A stretch of DNA of 64,000 nucleotides from JBIOJM01 sp044450785 (GCA_044450785.1 JBIOJM010000005.1:9730-73729); one strand, 5' to 3'; numbered from the stretch's first letter, positions 1 to 8,723 are shown. Made by a program: numbers and translations. The notes: generated from the sequence alone by a model not told the origin.

Positions 1-2
1 AG

Positions 3-2306
3 GAGCTGATGTGGATCCTCGACCACGAGCTCCGGCTGGTCACCCCAGCCGACCCGCTCTTCGGGGCCGAAGAATGTGACGTTCCCGCGCCGCAAGATGG
101 GCCGCAGTATTACCAGCTCGCGCACGATTATCTCATCCCCGACCTGCGCGCATGGTTGTTTCAGGACCAGCAAAAGTCGCTGCGCGGCCGGGCAGAGCGC
201 GGGCTCCAGGAATTTGCCTCGGTCTGGTCCGAGCGGCGCAAGGGCAAGTTCCTGCCCTCGGCGCTGGAATGGGCCGCCCTTCGGCTGCTGACCGACCGAG
301 GGCGATGGTCGGCCGAGGTGCGGGCGATGATGCGGGCCGCCACTGCACGTCACGTTCGGGGCGCCTTTCTTGTCGGAGTGCTGGCAGCGATCGTGGGTCT
401 CGCCGGTGCGTGGGGGTTTGCGGGGCTCAAGGCCCGATCGCTGGTCGCGCGGCTCAAAAGCGCCGACATCGGGCAGGTCTTGCACATCACGCAGGACATC
501 GAGCCGTTCCGCCCCTGGGCCGTTCCGATACTCAGGCGGGAGGCGGCTGAGGGGCAGACTGACCCGCGGTCGAGGCTGCGTTGCAGCCTTGCGCTGGTCC
601 GCGACGATCCGGGCCAGGTCGACTACCTATTCGGCCGGATGCTCGCCGAGGACCCGCTCACCTCGTTCACGATCCGGGAGGCGCTCTTTGCCCACCGCAG
701 AGCGATCACCCCCGGCCTCTGGGAGATCGCGCGCGACTCGCGTCGCCCGGCCCGCGATCGCTTGCAAGCGGCCCTGGCGCTGTGCCTGTACGACCCTCCT
801 GATGGGCCGCAAACCGGGCACGGGCCTTCGGCATGGGACGAGATCGCCGGGCCGGTCGCCGAAGAGCTGGTGACGATGCTCGACGCAAACCCGGCGGCAT
901 ACGCGACTGTGCTCGACGCAGTCCGGCCGATTCAGGGTGTGCTGATCGGGAAGCTGAAGGAGCGGTTCGTCCGCCGGGGCGATCGGCGGCTTCAGACAGC
1001 GACGAACCTCTTGATCGACCTGGTGCGCGACGATCCCTCTGTCGTGTGCGAGCTTGCACTCGAGGCCGACGACCATCAGTTCATCAAGATCTATCCACTG
1101 CTCGAGAAGCACCGGTCGAGTATCGTGCCCAAGCTTCGGGCCACGGCCGCGCCGCCGGCTGCCGGGCCGCTGGTCAGCGACGATGAAGCGACCGCCCGCC
1201 GCGCCCTGGCGGCGATCTGCTTGCTCAGGCTCGGCGAGGGAGGGGGCGTATGGGAGATCTTCCGGAATGAGCCCGACCCCCGCGCGCGCACGTTCGTCAT
1301 CTACCACGGGGCCAGGTACGGACTGCCTCTGGCGACCCTGATCGCCCGGCTCAAGGTGGATGACGACCCATCTCGCATCCGCGGCCTCCTCTTTGCAATC
1401 GGTCAGCACGGCGCGCTCGAGGCGTCGGCGCCCGAGTCTCGCTTCGTCGTGTCGCTGATCCGGGAGCGGTTTCTCGGCCATGACGACGCGGGCGTCCACG
1501 GGGCCGCGGAATGGCTTCTCGGGAAGTTCGGCGCCGACTTGTCGGTGAGCGCCGCGGATTCGGCCGCGGTCTCGACCCGAAAGTCCGCGCCCGGTCGCTG
1601 GTTCCTGACCAGCGACGGGCACACCATGGTCATCATCGACGCGCGGCACGATCCCCGGATCAAACGCGTCTTTGCGATCGCCGCCAAGGAGACCACGATC
1701 GAACAGATGCTCCGGTTCGACCCGGCGCACTGGTACAACAAGGAAAACTCGCCGGGGCCGACCTGTCCGATCGGCGTTGTCACCTGGCCCAGGGCGATCG
1801 ACTACTGCGAGTGGCTGAACAAACGCGAGATGATGGCCGAGTCACAGTCGTGCTACGCCCGCGGCAACGAGCGGCTTGCCTACTCGGAGGTCAGCCCGGA
1901 TCTGACCAGGACGGGATACCGGCTGCCCACGCGCGCCGAGTGGCAGTTCGCCTGCCGCGCGGGGACCATGACCCGGAGATATTACGGCAACGACAACAAC
2001 GACGAGCTCCTGCACCACTACGTTTGGCTCACTCAAAAGGGCGCAGAGCCCCGGCTCGAACCGGTCGGCCGGTTGATGCCCAACGATTTCGGATTATTTG
2101 ATATGTACGGGAACGTGTCGGAATGGAACGGCGACGTTCCCGATGAGAGCAATCATGTGTTCACCTCGGGAGGGGGATTCAAAGCCCTGCCCCAGGAGCT
2201 CAGCTCACACTACTATATGACGACGTCGCCCGATCTGCAGTACAACCAGTTCGGGTTCCGGATCGCCCGGACGATCGAGCTAAACGAGAAGGGCTCGCCC
2301 CAGTGA
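3..2306 (+). CDS. C-terminal part of nSTAND-like protein with FGE-sulfatase domain (5' cut by window edge)
   Basis: The reading frame is open to the left edge, so only the C-terminal part is present; the first ATG in the window is at 9 but need not be the start. Residues about 33-75 (motif LAHDYLIPDLRAWL followed by a basic helix) match the segment that follows nSTAND NTPase modules in planctomycete kinase or STAND proteins. A membrane helix lies near residues 117-137. Residues 140-520 are helical and HEAT-like. From about 545 to the end is a formylglycine-generating-enzyme/sulfatase-modifying-factor fold (GYRLPTRAEWQFACRAG, GLFDMYGNVSEW, FGFRIAR). In STAND conflict proteins such FGE domains are thought to be sensor or effector modules rather than true FGE enzymes. 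The NTPase itself is outside the window, so the STAND assignment is inferred. It converges on the protease operon downstream. Confidence 0.75.
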   Translation, partial: ELMWILDHELRLVTPADPLFGAEECDVPAPQDGPQYYQLAHDYLIPDLRAWLFQDQQKSLRGRAERGLQEFASVWSERRKGKFLPSALEWAALRLLTDRGRWSAEVRAMMRAATARHVRGAFLVGVLAAIVGLAGAWGFAGLKARSLVARLKSADIGQVLHITQDIEPFRPWAVPILRREAAEGQTDPRSRLRCSLALVRDDPGQVDYLFGRMLAEDPLTSFTIREALFAHRRAITPGLWEIARDSRRPARDRLQAALALCLYDPPDGPQTGHGPSAWDEIAGPVAEELVTMLDANPAAYATVLDAVRPIQGVLIGKLKERFVRRGDRRLQTATNLLIDLVRDDPSVVCELALEADDHQFIKIYPLLEKHRSSIVPKLRATAAPPAAGPLVSDDEATARRALAAICLLRLGEGGGVWEIFRNEPDPRARTFVIYHGARYGLPLATLIARLKVDDDPSRIRGLLFAIGQHGALEASAPESRFVVSLIRERFLGHDDAGVHGAAEWLLGKFGADLSVSAADSAAVSTRKSAPGRWFLTSDGHTMVIIDARHDPRIKRVFAIAAKETTIEQMLRFDPAHWYNKENSPGPTCPIGVVTWPRAIDYCEWLNKREMMAESQSCYARGNERLAYSEVSPDLTRTGYRLPTRAEWQFACRAGTMTRRYYGNDNNDELLHHYVWLTQKGAEPRLEPVGRLMPNDFGLFDMYGNVSEWNGDVPDESNHVFTSGGGFKALPQELSSHYYMTTSPDLQYNQFGFRIARTIELNEKGSPQ

Positions 2307-2361
2307 CGGCCGCCGGTTACGCGGGGATGCCCGCGATGGAAGTCGTCCTACCGACATCGCC

Positions 2362-3876
2362 TCAGCCCAGACGGACCCGTTCCGAGCCAGGATCTGCCCT
2401 TGAGAGTTCTTCTTGGGGCCTGGGCTGTGGTGGCTGGCCGGCGGCCGGCACCGCGACTCGGACGGCTGGATCGCCAATGATCACATAGCTGCGGGCGTCA
2501 TTATTCGCCGTCCAGAGCCCGGCGAGTGCAAAGTCGTTGGGCGTCTTTCCGAACTTGATCTCTTCAAGCTCGTCGGCCAGGTGGGAGGATAGCTCGGCGT
2601 ACCGTTCATTGAAGAACTCCATCGCCGAGCCGAGCGGGTGGCCGTCCATCAGTTGTTTGAGGGTGGACTCGAAGGACTGAAGCTGACGGCCCGCCTTATC
2701 CCAATTGAAGGAATAACCCCATGCCCGCTCGACATGTCCAACCACCGCCAGCGCCCCGCCTTTGGGGTGTCCGAGCAGCCGCCTGGGCAGGCCGGCAAGG
2801 AATGCGTGGGGCGCGATTGTCGTGCGGGTGTCTTTGAAAGCCGCGTGGGCGAAGTCGTCCAGACGTGGTGTTCCGGCGCCGTAGCATGCGAAGAAGAACG
2901 CGACGAGCCCAAATGGGTTCGTCTCCTTGCCGAGGTCGTCCCGAGAAAAGTAATAGTCTTGCGAAATGGGTTTTTTCTCCGATGGTCCCGGCCAGTCCTG
3001 GCAGAGGAGTGCGCCCTGGTGCCCGATCTGCCGTGAATCGTCGGCGGGGAACCCCACTCCGTGAGTCGCCGTGAACAGAAACGCAGGCGTCTCGGTACCG
3101 CCCAGAACCGATGCGAGCGCGGACTTGGTGGCCTGCGCTCCCAAGAGCTTCCGGATCTTCCAGGGAGGGGTATCCGGTTTCAGCTTGGAGCCGATCTGAG
3201 ACGCCAGGGGATCGACGAGCTCCGTGGCGCTCAGGTTGGTGGCGTCGTCGCCGTTGTTCTGGGTCCCGAAGAAGACAGCCGTACGGGACAGAGCGACCGG
3301 TCGAGTCTCGGCATCGACCACGCTGCGGGCATAATTCGCGTACTCCTCGACCGTGTCGAAGGCGATCCGGCCGACCGCATACTGCACATCGAGCTGATAC
3401 TGGAATCGGAATGGGATCGACTCAGGGTCGCCGACGATCATCAAGTAGTAAGGAACCTTTCCAGGATCGGCGGGCCCGGGGCCTGCGCCGTGGCGTGCGA
3501 GAAAGTCAAGCTTGCTCTCGTTGGGGCGGTAGCCATTCGGCCCCGCGTATTCCCGATAGTATTTTCCTGCTTGGGTTTTTCGGTGCTCAAGGAGCGGTTT
3601 GAGGGCGTCACGCACCGGAAGAGGCGTGTTGTGCGCGAAGATCACGGCCCACCCGGATTGGTCAAGCTTGGTCGGATCAACGCCGGCCACCGGTCCAAGA
3701 GTGACCTTGCTACTCCTCTGATAGCGATAGCGAAGCTCTTGCAGGTGCCGCTCATCGAGTGGCTCATTGCGGGCGATCTTCGAGATCACGTCGGCGCCCA
3801 AGGGGGGCAGGAGGTAGTCGCCGGTGGCGGCATCGATTCCGTTAAAAACGAGGCGAGACGTGTTTGAGTCGGGCAT
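2362..3876 (-). CDS. C25/gingipain-like caspase-fold protease
   Basis: Predicted 504-residue cysteine protease of the caspase-like (clan CD) fold. The catalytic His is seen in TATHGVGF (about residue 272) and the catalytic Cys in AFFFACYGAG (about residue 331), spaced as expected. An upstream strand-loop (YYLMIVGDPESIPFRFQYQL) and the C-terminal YVIIGDPAVRVAV are typical of C25-like planctomycete proteins. I chose the ATG at 3876 (the adjacent ATG at 3879 is equally possible) because a GAGGA ribosome binding site lies 8 bases upstream; an open frame continues to 3927 without such support. No signal peptide is seen, so a cytoplasmic role is likely. It is the last gene of a four-gene minus-strand operon with two CHAT-type proteins. 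The substrate is unknown; it could be an effector activated by proteolysis or by a sensor. Confidence 0.8.
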   Translation of the reverse strand: MPDSNTSRLVFNGIDAATGDYLLPPLGADVISKIARNEPLDERHLQELRYRYQRSSKVTLGPVAGVDPTKLDQSGWAVIFAHNTPLPVRDALKPLLEHRKTQAGKYYREYAGPNGYRPNESKLDFLARHGAGPGPADPGKVPYYLMIVGDPESIPFRFQYQLDVQYAVGRIAFDTVEEYANYARSVVDAETRPVALSRTAVFFGTQNNGDDATNLSATELVDPLASQIGSKLKPDTPPWKIRKLLGAQATKSALASVLGGTETPAFLFTATHGVGFPADDSRQIGHQGALLCQDWPGPSEKKPISQDYYFSRDDLGKETNPFGLVAFFFACYGAGTPRLDDFAHAAFKDTRTTIAPHAFLAGLPRRLLGHPKGGALAVVGHVERAWGYSFNWDKAGRQLQSFESTLKQLMDGHPLGSAMEFFNERYAELSSHLADELEEIKFGKTPNDFALAGLWTANNDARSYVIIGDPAVRVAVPAAGQPPQPRPQEELSRADPGSERVRLG

Positions 3877-3917
3877 CATACGAGTCCTCAAATGGAGTTG
3901 GGTGCTCGCGTCAGGTT

Positions 3918-4469
3918 CTAAAGGCAAGACTCGAGATCCTTGACGAGAGTCGTCAGGCTCTGGCTTTCATGCTGGACCTGCTGCAGGCAACTCAGCGTGT
4001 GTCTGAGGATCTTCTTCTGGATGTCCTCACAAGTGTCCTGGAGGTTGCTCGCGCTTTCATCAGTTTCCGCAGCGACACGGGCGGTCCGCAGCCATTCTTC
4101 CAGGTCGGCCACAATCAACCGGGGTTCAAGATCTCCCATATCACGCGGGACTGGACACTTCTGAGTGATCACGGTGCTCGCGGACTTGATCGGCACTCGG
4201 AGATCATCCAATGGGCTCTCATCGAGCTGATCCAGCATCAATTTCAAAGCATGCCAGGCGTCGTCGCTGAGCTTTGCTTTTCCTCTATCTTGAGTTGGAT
4301 ATGTGATAGTCTTCGACACATACTTGACGATCTCATCAATTTGCCTCCCGACGGCTCGGAGCTTCGTCATGAAGATCGTCCATTGGTTCAATCGCAGCGC
4401 TAACATGGAAACCAGAGCCAGAATGCTCCGTATCTTTTTCTGTGCGGCTTCGCGATCGTCGTTTGGCAT
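3918..4469 (-). CDS. Small helical protein of the protease operon, unknown function
   Basis: 183 residues, almost entirely predicted alpha-helical and rich in Leu, Lys, Asp and Gln, with heptad-like spacing in the N-terminal third (KKIRSILALVSMLALRL) and the C-terminal third (ILRHTLSCLQQVQHESQSL). No signal peptide or known catalytic motif was recognised. It lies between the CHAT-like pseudoprotease (23 bases upstream) and the C25-like protease (41 bases downstream) on the same strand, so it is probably co-transcribed. From context it could be an adaptor, inhibitor or substrate of the neighbouring proteases, but that is inference only. It could also be an effector-associated helical domain. 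Confidence 0.65.
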   Translation of the reverse strand: MPNDDREAAQKKIRSILALVSMLALRLNQWTIFMTKLRAVGRQIDEIVKYVSKTITYPTQDRGKAKLSDDAWHALKLMLDQLDESPLDDLRVPIKSASTVITQKCPVPRDMGDLEPRLIVADLEEWLRTARVAAETDESASNLQDTCEDIQKKILRHTLSCLQQVQHESQSLTTLVKDLESCL

Positions 4470-4492
4470 CAGAGTACTCTCTCTATCTCTCT

Positions 4493-5662
4493 CTAACGAG
4501 CACGGGACTTGATGGACCCCAACATGCTCTCCAGCGACTCGGGTAGCAAATAGAACTGCTGGGCGTCATCCGAAGAGTGGAGTGTGAGGACCGGGTACGT
4601 CCACTCCCACCCATGAGGGTTCGCCGTGAACAGCTCTCTTCGGCCGGCGGCGACGGCATCGTCCACCGCCCCGGTCTGGAGGAAACGAGTGAAGAATGCC
4701 TCGCCGAACGTGCGGAAGTCCTCGTCCGACATCGGCCCGACGACCTCCAGCACCCCCCGAGTACCGCGTTTGATGCAGTCGGGAGCCAGCCTCAAAGGGA
4801 GACGGGTTGGGTCCCAGCTCGTGCCCGACGGTTGTGCCAGGATCAGAATCAGTGCCGGTGCCCGAGGTTTGTCGATCACATCGACCACGTCGTTCCAATC
4901 GACCGGGGTGCTCTCGCCAGCCTCGGTGTCGAACCAGAAGAAGGGTCGGCCGTTCTCAGCTCCGACCCGGCCGCAAATGACCGCGAAATGGCAGCCGTCG
5001 TCTTTTGACCCTTCGAAGAACTCAGTCAACTGCCGAAATGTCAGCGGGGGATAGGCAAACCGCTGTGTAATGAGTTGGCCGAGCGGCCGAAAGATCGTTT
5101 TGTTGAACGTCGAAAGCAAGCTGTTCAGGTGGAGGGCCGGTTGTTCGACCTGATTCGTCGCGGTCGTGGCGGCCGCCATCAACCGAAAGGGCCTGTCGGT
5201 CAGCAAAGAACTGCCGAACCCCGAAGCAGCGCTTGTGCGTGCGAAGGCTGTCTCTAGTCCCAGCCACCACTCGTCCTTCGTGTAGTGCATCGACTCCCAA
5301 CGCAAGGCATGGAGTTGCTCCGGCAAGCCTTGGCCCAGGCGAATGTGCAGCCGCCAGCGCGAGCGAGACGAGTCGGCGACCATCATCCTCACTTTCTGGA
5401 AGCCCTCGCGCAGGCCCTCGCCGAACAACCATTCGAACAACCTTCGTCCGTACATCTGGACGGCGGGTTCTCCGAAATGGAATGCGGCACGCCCGACCTC
5501 CACAAGTTCACCGTATGGTGGCTCGGGCAGAACACGTCGGAAATTCTCGCCGAGGGGCAGGTTGATCTCCCCCACAAGATTCCCGCGTGTGTCTCGCCTG
5601 AGATGCACTTCGATATTCAAATACTCGGTAGGGGCGGTTTGATTCCAGTCGGTCAGTGCCAA
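4493..5662 (-). CDS. CHAT-like protein lacking the catalytic His and Cys (pseudoprotease)
   Basis: 389 residues from a TTG start. The start is supported by an AAAGGAGG Shine-Dalgarno sequence six bases upstream; the longer open frame to 5887 overlaps the upstream gene and has atypical Arg/Pro-rich sequence. The overall order of segments parallels the CHAT domain of the neighbour: RLHIRLGQGLPEQLHALRWE, then a beta-alpha core, then a C-terminal WEWTYPVLTLHS comparable to WSTPVLYLG in the upstream protein. Where the CHAT motif HYLGHGE should lie the protein has VICGRVGA (about 228-235), and where the NACGSS motif should lie it has LAQPSG (about 275-280), so both catalytic residues are absent. 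I infer a regulatory or scaffolding pseudoenzyme. The gene starts 17 bases after the CHAT protease gene. Confidence 0.75.
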   Translation of the reverse strand: MALTDWNQTAPTEYLNIEVHLRRDTRGNLVGEINLPLGENFRRVLPEPPYGELVEVGRAAFHFGEPAVQMYGRRLFEWLFGEGLREGFQKVRMMVADSSRSRWRLHIRLGQGLPEQLHALRWESMHYTKDEWWLGLETAFARTSAASGFGSSLLTDRPFRLMAAATTATNQVEQPALHLNSLLSTFNKTIFRPLGQLITQRFAYPPLTFRQLTEFFEGSKDDGCHFAVICGRVGAENGRPFFWFDTEAGESTPVDWNDVVDVIDKPRAPALILILAQPSGTSWDPTRLPLRLAPDCIKRGTRGVLEVVGPMSDEDFRTFGEAFFTRFLQTGAVDDAVAAGRRELFTANPHGWEWTYPVLTLHSSDDAQQFYLLPESLESMLGSIKSRAR

Positions 5663-5668
5663 GGATCG

Positions 5669-5676
5669 CCTCCTTT
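5669..5676 (-). promoter_or_regulatory. Strong Shine-Dalgarno for a TTG start
   Basis: On the minus strand the bases read AAAGGAGG, six bases before the TTG at 5662. It is among the closest matches to the anti-Shine-Dalgarno consensus in the window and decides the start of the pseudo-CHAT gene, which has no suitable ATG near this point. Confidence 0.7.
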
Positions 5677-5679
5677 CGG

Positions 5680-7287
5680 TCAAGGTTCGGCTCTCCCGAA
5701 CCGGCCAAGGGCCTCGGTCAGGGAGAGGGTGACGTCTCGTATGGAACGGGCGTGGGCTTCCCGCGCTGCGAGTTCGAGACGATCGAGGGCAAGGCGAAAC
5801 CGGGAGAGCGACGCGGGTATTCTCTTCATCGCCGCGATTTGGCAGGCTTTCCGGAGCGTCTCGGCTTCTTGTTGCAGGTTCTGCCAAGGCGTCAGCGCGA
5901 GTTGTGGGAAATCCTGGATGGATCTGGCCAGGCGTTCCAGATGATCATCGAACATGGTCGGGCCGAGGGCAACCACCAAGTCATACCCCTCGTCCGAAAT
6001 CGCTCGCCCCTCGGGCCCTTCGTGTCGGAAGAGAGGTGTCGCCTGAGTTCGAAGTTGCTGGATGCGGTCCATTATCCCCACGAGCGAATCCAAGGTTTGG
6101 ACGCGCTTCGCGAGGTCTCTCAATTCGCTCTTGATCTCCTCGAGCGCCTGCCGCGCGTAGGCGGCCTCTCCGGCTGCCTGAGTCAGTTTCGCCCACTGGT
6201 CGATGGAATCTCCTTGTTTCTTCGCCACGTCCAGCACGTGGCCTCCTCGGGTGCCAAGGTAGAGTACAGGCGTGCTCCAGTTGCGCTCTTCGAGCCGTTC
6301 GGCGGAAATCGTCTGGCGCGCTTCGTTGACCGCCAGGTCGACCGCCTTACCAAGACACAGCTTCTGATACAGGGTCTTGTTGAACGTGATGGAGGGCTCG
6401 AGCTCGGCATGGCCGTACTGCATCGCGACGACCGCGGGAACTCCGAGGTGGATGAGCCCGGGACCGACGCCGCTGAACAAGTCGGCCGGCGACGACTGGG
6501 AACTCCCGCAGGCGTTCAAGAGGATCAACCTGAGCGACCGCCGGCCGGCGACGAGTTGAGACAAGCTCGACACGTGAACCCGCATCGGAGAACCGTCAGG
6601 TTTGGTCAGAATGAGATGGTTCGGCTCTCCGTGGCCGAGATAATGCAAGATGTGACAACCTTGACTGATCTCGGTCTGCAGCCGGGACAGGTCTGGGTTC
6701 TCCACCAAGGTCCACTCGACTGCCGGCTTCAGTTCCTCGAACATCGTCTTGAATCGCGATGAAACCTCATCAGGGATCTCCGGCAAGTTCCCTTTGGACG
6801 GTCGGGACACGACGACGAGAACGTGGACTCTCTCGACGGGCTCCAAATAGGCGGGCTCTGGACCCGGCAGGTACCGGCTCACGGTGATGTCCGGGCGTGT
6901 GGCCAGGTAACTGCCTTCCCATGTGAGTAATTCCCACGGCAGGCTTGCCAGGGCGGGGTCCGCGATCCAGAGACGGACGCGTAGCAGGTCGAATCCACCG
7001 GCCCGAAGCTGGCCGATGGACTGGTCCCAGAGTTTCTTGACCTCTTTCTCCAGAAAGAGTCGTTCGAAGAGAAGCTCACCAGCCGCCTTGCGGCCATCCA
7101 AGTTAGGCCCTTCACCCGAGGCAGCCGACACGGGATTGGCGAATGAGGGGTCGGTGGGGTCGAGCGCGATCTCGGCGGAGCCGACGCCCGCCGGCGAGAA
7201 GACCTGCACGAGGTAACGCTTGATCGCGTCATCGCGTGCCGCGACCACGCCCACGATCAACTCGAAATCCGTCGAACGGCTTGACAT
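5680..7287 (-). CDS. CHAT domain caspase-like protease
   Basis: 535 residues. The catalytic His lies in HYLGHGEPN (H219) and the Cys in LILLNACGSS (C260), the signature of CHAT (caspase HetF associated with TPRs) peptidases. The N-terminal part contains the usual LRVRLWIADPALASLPWELL segment seen before CHAT cores (residues 102-121). After the core, residues about 350-535 are helical with coiled-coil character (LEEIKSELRDLAKRVQTLDSL) and could be a partner-binding or autoinhibitory tail. CHAT proteases are known as effectors in bacterial conflict systems, for example the CRISPR-linked TPR-CHAT of type III-E. No signal peptide. The ATG at 7287 has only a weak ribosome binding site. It is the first clear gene of the operon. 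Confidence 0.88.
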   Translation of the reverse strand: MSSRSTDFELIVGVVAARDDAIKRYLVQVFSPAGVGSAEIALDPTDPSFANPVSAASGEGPNLDGRKAAGELLFERLFLEKEVKKLWDQSIGQLRAGGFDLLRVRLWIADPALASLPWELLTWEGSYLATRPDITVSRYLPGPEPAYLEPVERVHVLVVVSRPSKGNLPEIPDEVSSRFKTMFEELKPAVEWTLVENPDLSRLQTEISQGCHILHYLGHGEPNHLILTKPDGSPMRVHVSSLSQLVAGRRSLRLILLNACGSSQSSPADLFSGVGPGLIHLGVPAVVAMQYGHAELEPSITFNKTLYQKLCLGKAVDLAVNEARQTISAERLEERNWSTPVLYLGTRGGHVLDVAKKQGDSIDQWAKLTQAAGEAAYARQALEEIKSELRDLAKRVQTLDSLVGIMDRIQQLRTQATPLFRHEGPEGRAISDEGYDLVVALGPTMFDDHLERLARSIQDFPQLALTPWQNLQQEAETLRKACQIAAMKRIPASLSRFRLALDRLELAAREAHARSIRDVTLSLTEALGRFGRAEP

Positions 7288-7797
7288 GGACGGTCCAGTT
7301 ACTCGCCCTCTCGACCAGCCGCCGCACGGTGTCGAACGGACTGATCGGGAGGTATAGTGTACCTCCAGCGGCCAAGAGTGAAAACATCTTCGAATCGCTG
7401 GAAATTGATTGCCGAGACTTCGGCGTGAGAATAACCCGGCAGGTTCGTCTCAGCCAAGGGTTGGGACCGTCCAGTGCGAATTCCGTCCAGCCTACCTCTG
7501 ATTTCCATAACGCCTCTGGCTTTGGCTGGCTTGTCTGGACTCTGATCAAGACCGTTAGCCATGGGGACACACTTGAGATCAACATCACGGATTGGGCTGT
7601 GTCAGACCGTCGGGTGCTTGTCACCTACGCTCGACGCATTGTCCTCTCGGGCAGGAAAGGCTCGGGGCCAGTTGACTCGGGTCTGAGTCGAAGGGCACTG
7701 CCTCAGGCGTAGCGCCACCGTCGTCCCGAAAACCCGTCGCCACGAGCGAGAATCCGCGCATCCTTTCAGCCAACCCGATCGAGCTGAGTGAGCGATC
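7288..7797. other. Divergent region with ambiguous short open frames
   Basis: About 510 bases between the divergent CHAT protease and ATPase genes. It must hold promoters for both, yet three overlapping frames are open. They are a minus GTG frame (7229-7624, 131 codons, ending inside the CHAT gene), a minus ATG frame (7299-7562, 87 codons, stopping 12 bases before the CHAT start) and a plus frame ending at 7712. The 131- and 158-codon frames share the same wobble positions, so base composition cannot separate them. No family was recognised. A short first gene of the operon is possible but not shown. Confidence 0.4.
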
Positions 7798-8475
7798 ATG
7801 AAGTTGAACCACGTTCACATCGAGAACTTCAAGGGGTTGAGGCACCTCGATCTTTCGCTCGTTACCGATGTGGGGACCAGCCCGCGGCGAGTCACCTGTC
7901 TGATCGGGGACAACAGCTCGGGCAAGACGACGGCTCTGCAGGCTATTGCTCTTACGCTCTCGCTCGCGACACGACGCACTCGCCATCCGACCGAGTTTCG
8001 CTGGCACGGGTTCCTGCCGGAACGGGTGGGAAGTCTCGGTCGGACGTTCGTCGAGCTCGCCATCGGGCTCGACCCGGAAGAAGTGAGAATCACGCATGAG
8101 CTCTATCAGGAATGGTACGACTCGCAGGCGAGCAACTGGAAACAGACGCACCGAGTGGTCGAGCCGGCCGATCATTCGGAGGTCCGTCTGGTCGATGAGG
8201 GGAGACTGTACGACCTTGCCGAGATGTCCTCGGGTGAACAGACGATTTTCTCGTTGCTCTGCGACTTCATCCGCCTCAATATCACTCGCTCGATCGTGCT
8301 GATCGATGAACTGGAGCTACACCTTCACGCCGCCGTTCAACAGGCACTCTACGCTGGACTGCCGCGACTGGGGCCGGACTGTCAATTCCTGATCACAACC
8401 CACTCGGCATTTCTAACCGACATTATCCCCTCAGAACAGGAAGTGAGGCTTGAGGGGGAGCGTCGATGCCTGTAG
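7798..8475 (+). CDS. Compact OLD/SMC-like ATPase
   Basis: 225 residues. Walker A is GDNSSGKTT (37-45), the ABC signature-like motif is SSGEQTIF (144-151), Walker B is SIVLIDELELHLH (165-177) and the H-loop is TTHSAF (200-205). This is the AAA_15/AAA_21 architecture used by OLD-family and defence-linked ATPases. The distance between Walker A and the signature (about 100 residues) is short compared with usual members, so either a compact subtype or an internal deletion is possible. The stop codon overlaps the next start at 8466, as in ATPase-nuclease pairs. There is no clear ribosome binding site; the start was chosen because MKLNHVHIENFKGL is the usual N-terminal strand and Q-loop region. Confidence 0.75.
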   Translation: MKLNHVHIENFKGLRHLDLSLVTDVGTSPRRVTCLIGDNSSGKTTALQAIALTLSLATRRTRHPTEFRWHGFLPERVGSLGRTFVELAIGLDPEEVRITHELYQEWYDSQASNWKQTHRVVEPADHSEVRLVDEGRLYDLAEMSSGEQTIFSLLCDFIRLNITRSIVLIDELELHLHAAVQQALYAGLPRLGPDCQFLITTHSAFLTDIIPSEQEVRLEGERRCL

Positions 8476-8723
8476 CTCGCCTGCTTGCCGAGGGCCGCGA
8501 TCTCGACGCCGTTGTGCTTGGGGCGATCTGCCAGGGCAATCCCGTGGTGAGCGGAGGCTCGACCTTCGAGGCCCAGCGCATCAGCGCGGCACAGAGCATC
8601 GCACAGGGTGCACCCGAGCCAGCTCCGGATTCGGGTTCGGGATTGGATCCAGGCTAACCCTGACCCGACTCTTGCACTGCTCCCTGAGTGGAATGCTTTC
8701 CGCAACTTGTTGCGCGCATAACC
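8466..8723 (+). pseudogene. Broken partner gene of the ATPase
   Basis: An ATG overlaps the end of the ATPase gene and opens a 63-codon frame (MPVARLLAEGRDLDAVV) that resembles the start of TOPRIM or similar partner proteins (LVEGxxD). It ends at 8657. In a different frame the DNA still encodes a protein-like tail (IRVRDWIQANPDPTLALL, ending at the stop near 8723). The simplest reading is one gene damaged by deletion and frameshift. The nuclease identity is inferred from the usual ATPase-TOPRIM arrangement and from the start only. Confidence 0.4.

Noticed and set aside
627..1730. Long minus-strand open frame
   Set aside because: It lies fully antisense to the FGE/nSTAND-like gene, has Arg/Asp/Gly-rich shadow composition and no motif.
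3061..3867. Plus-strand open frame of 268 codons
   Set aside because: Antisense to the C25-like protease, whose catalytic motifs are clear.
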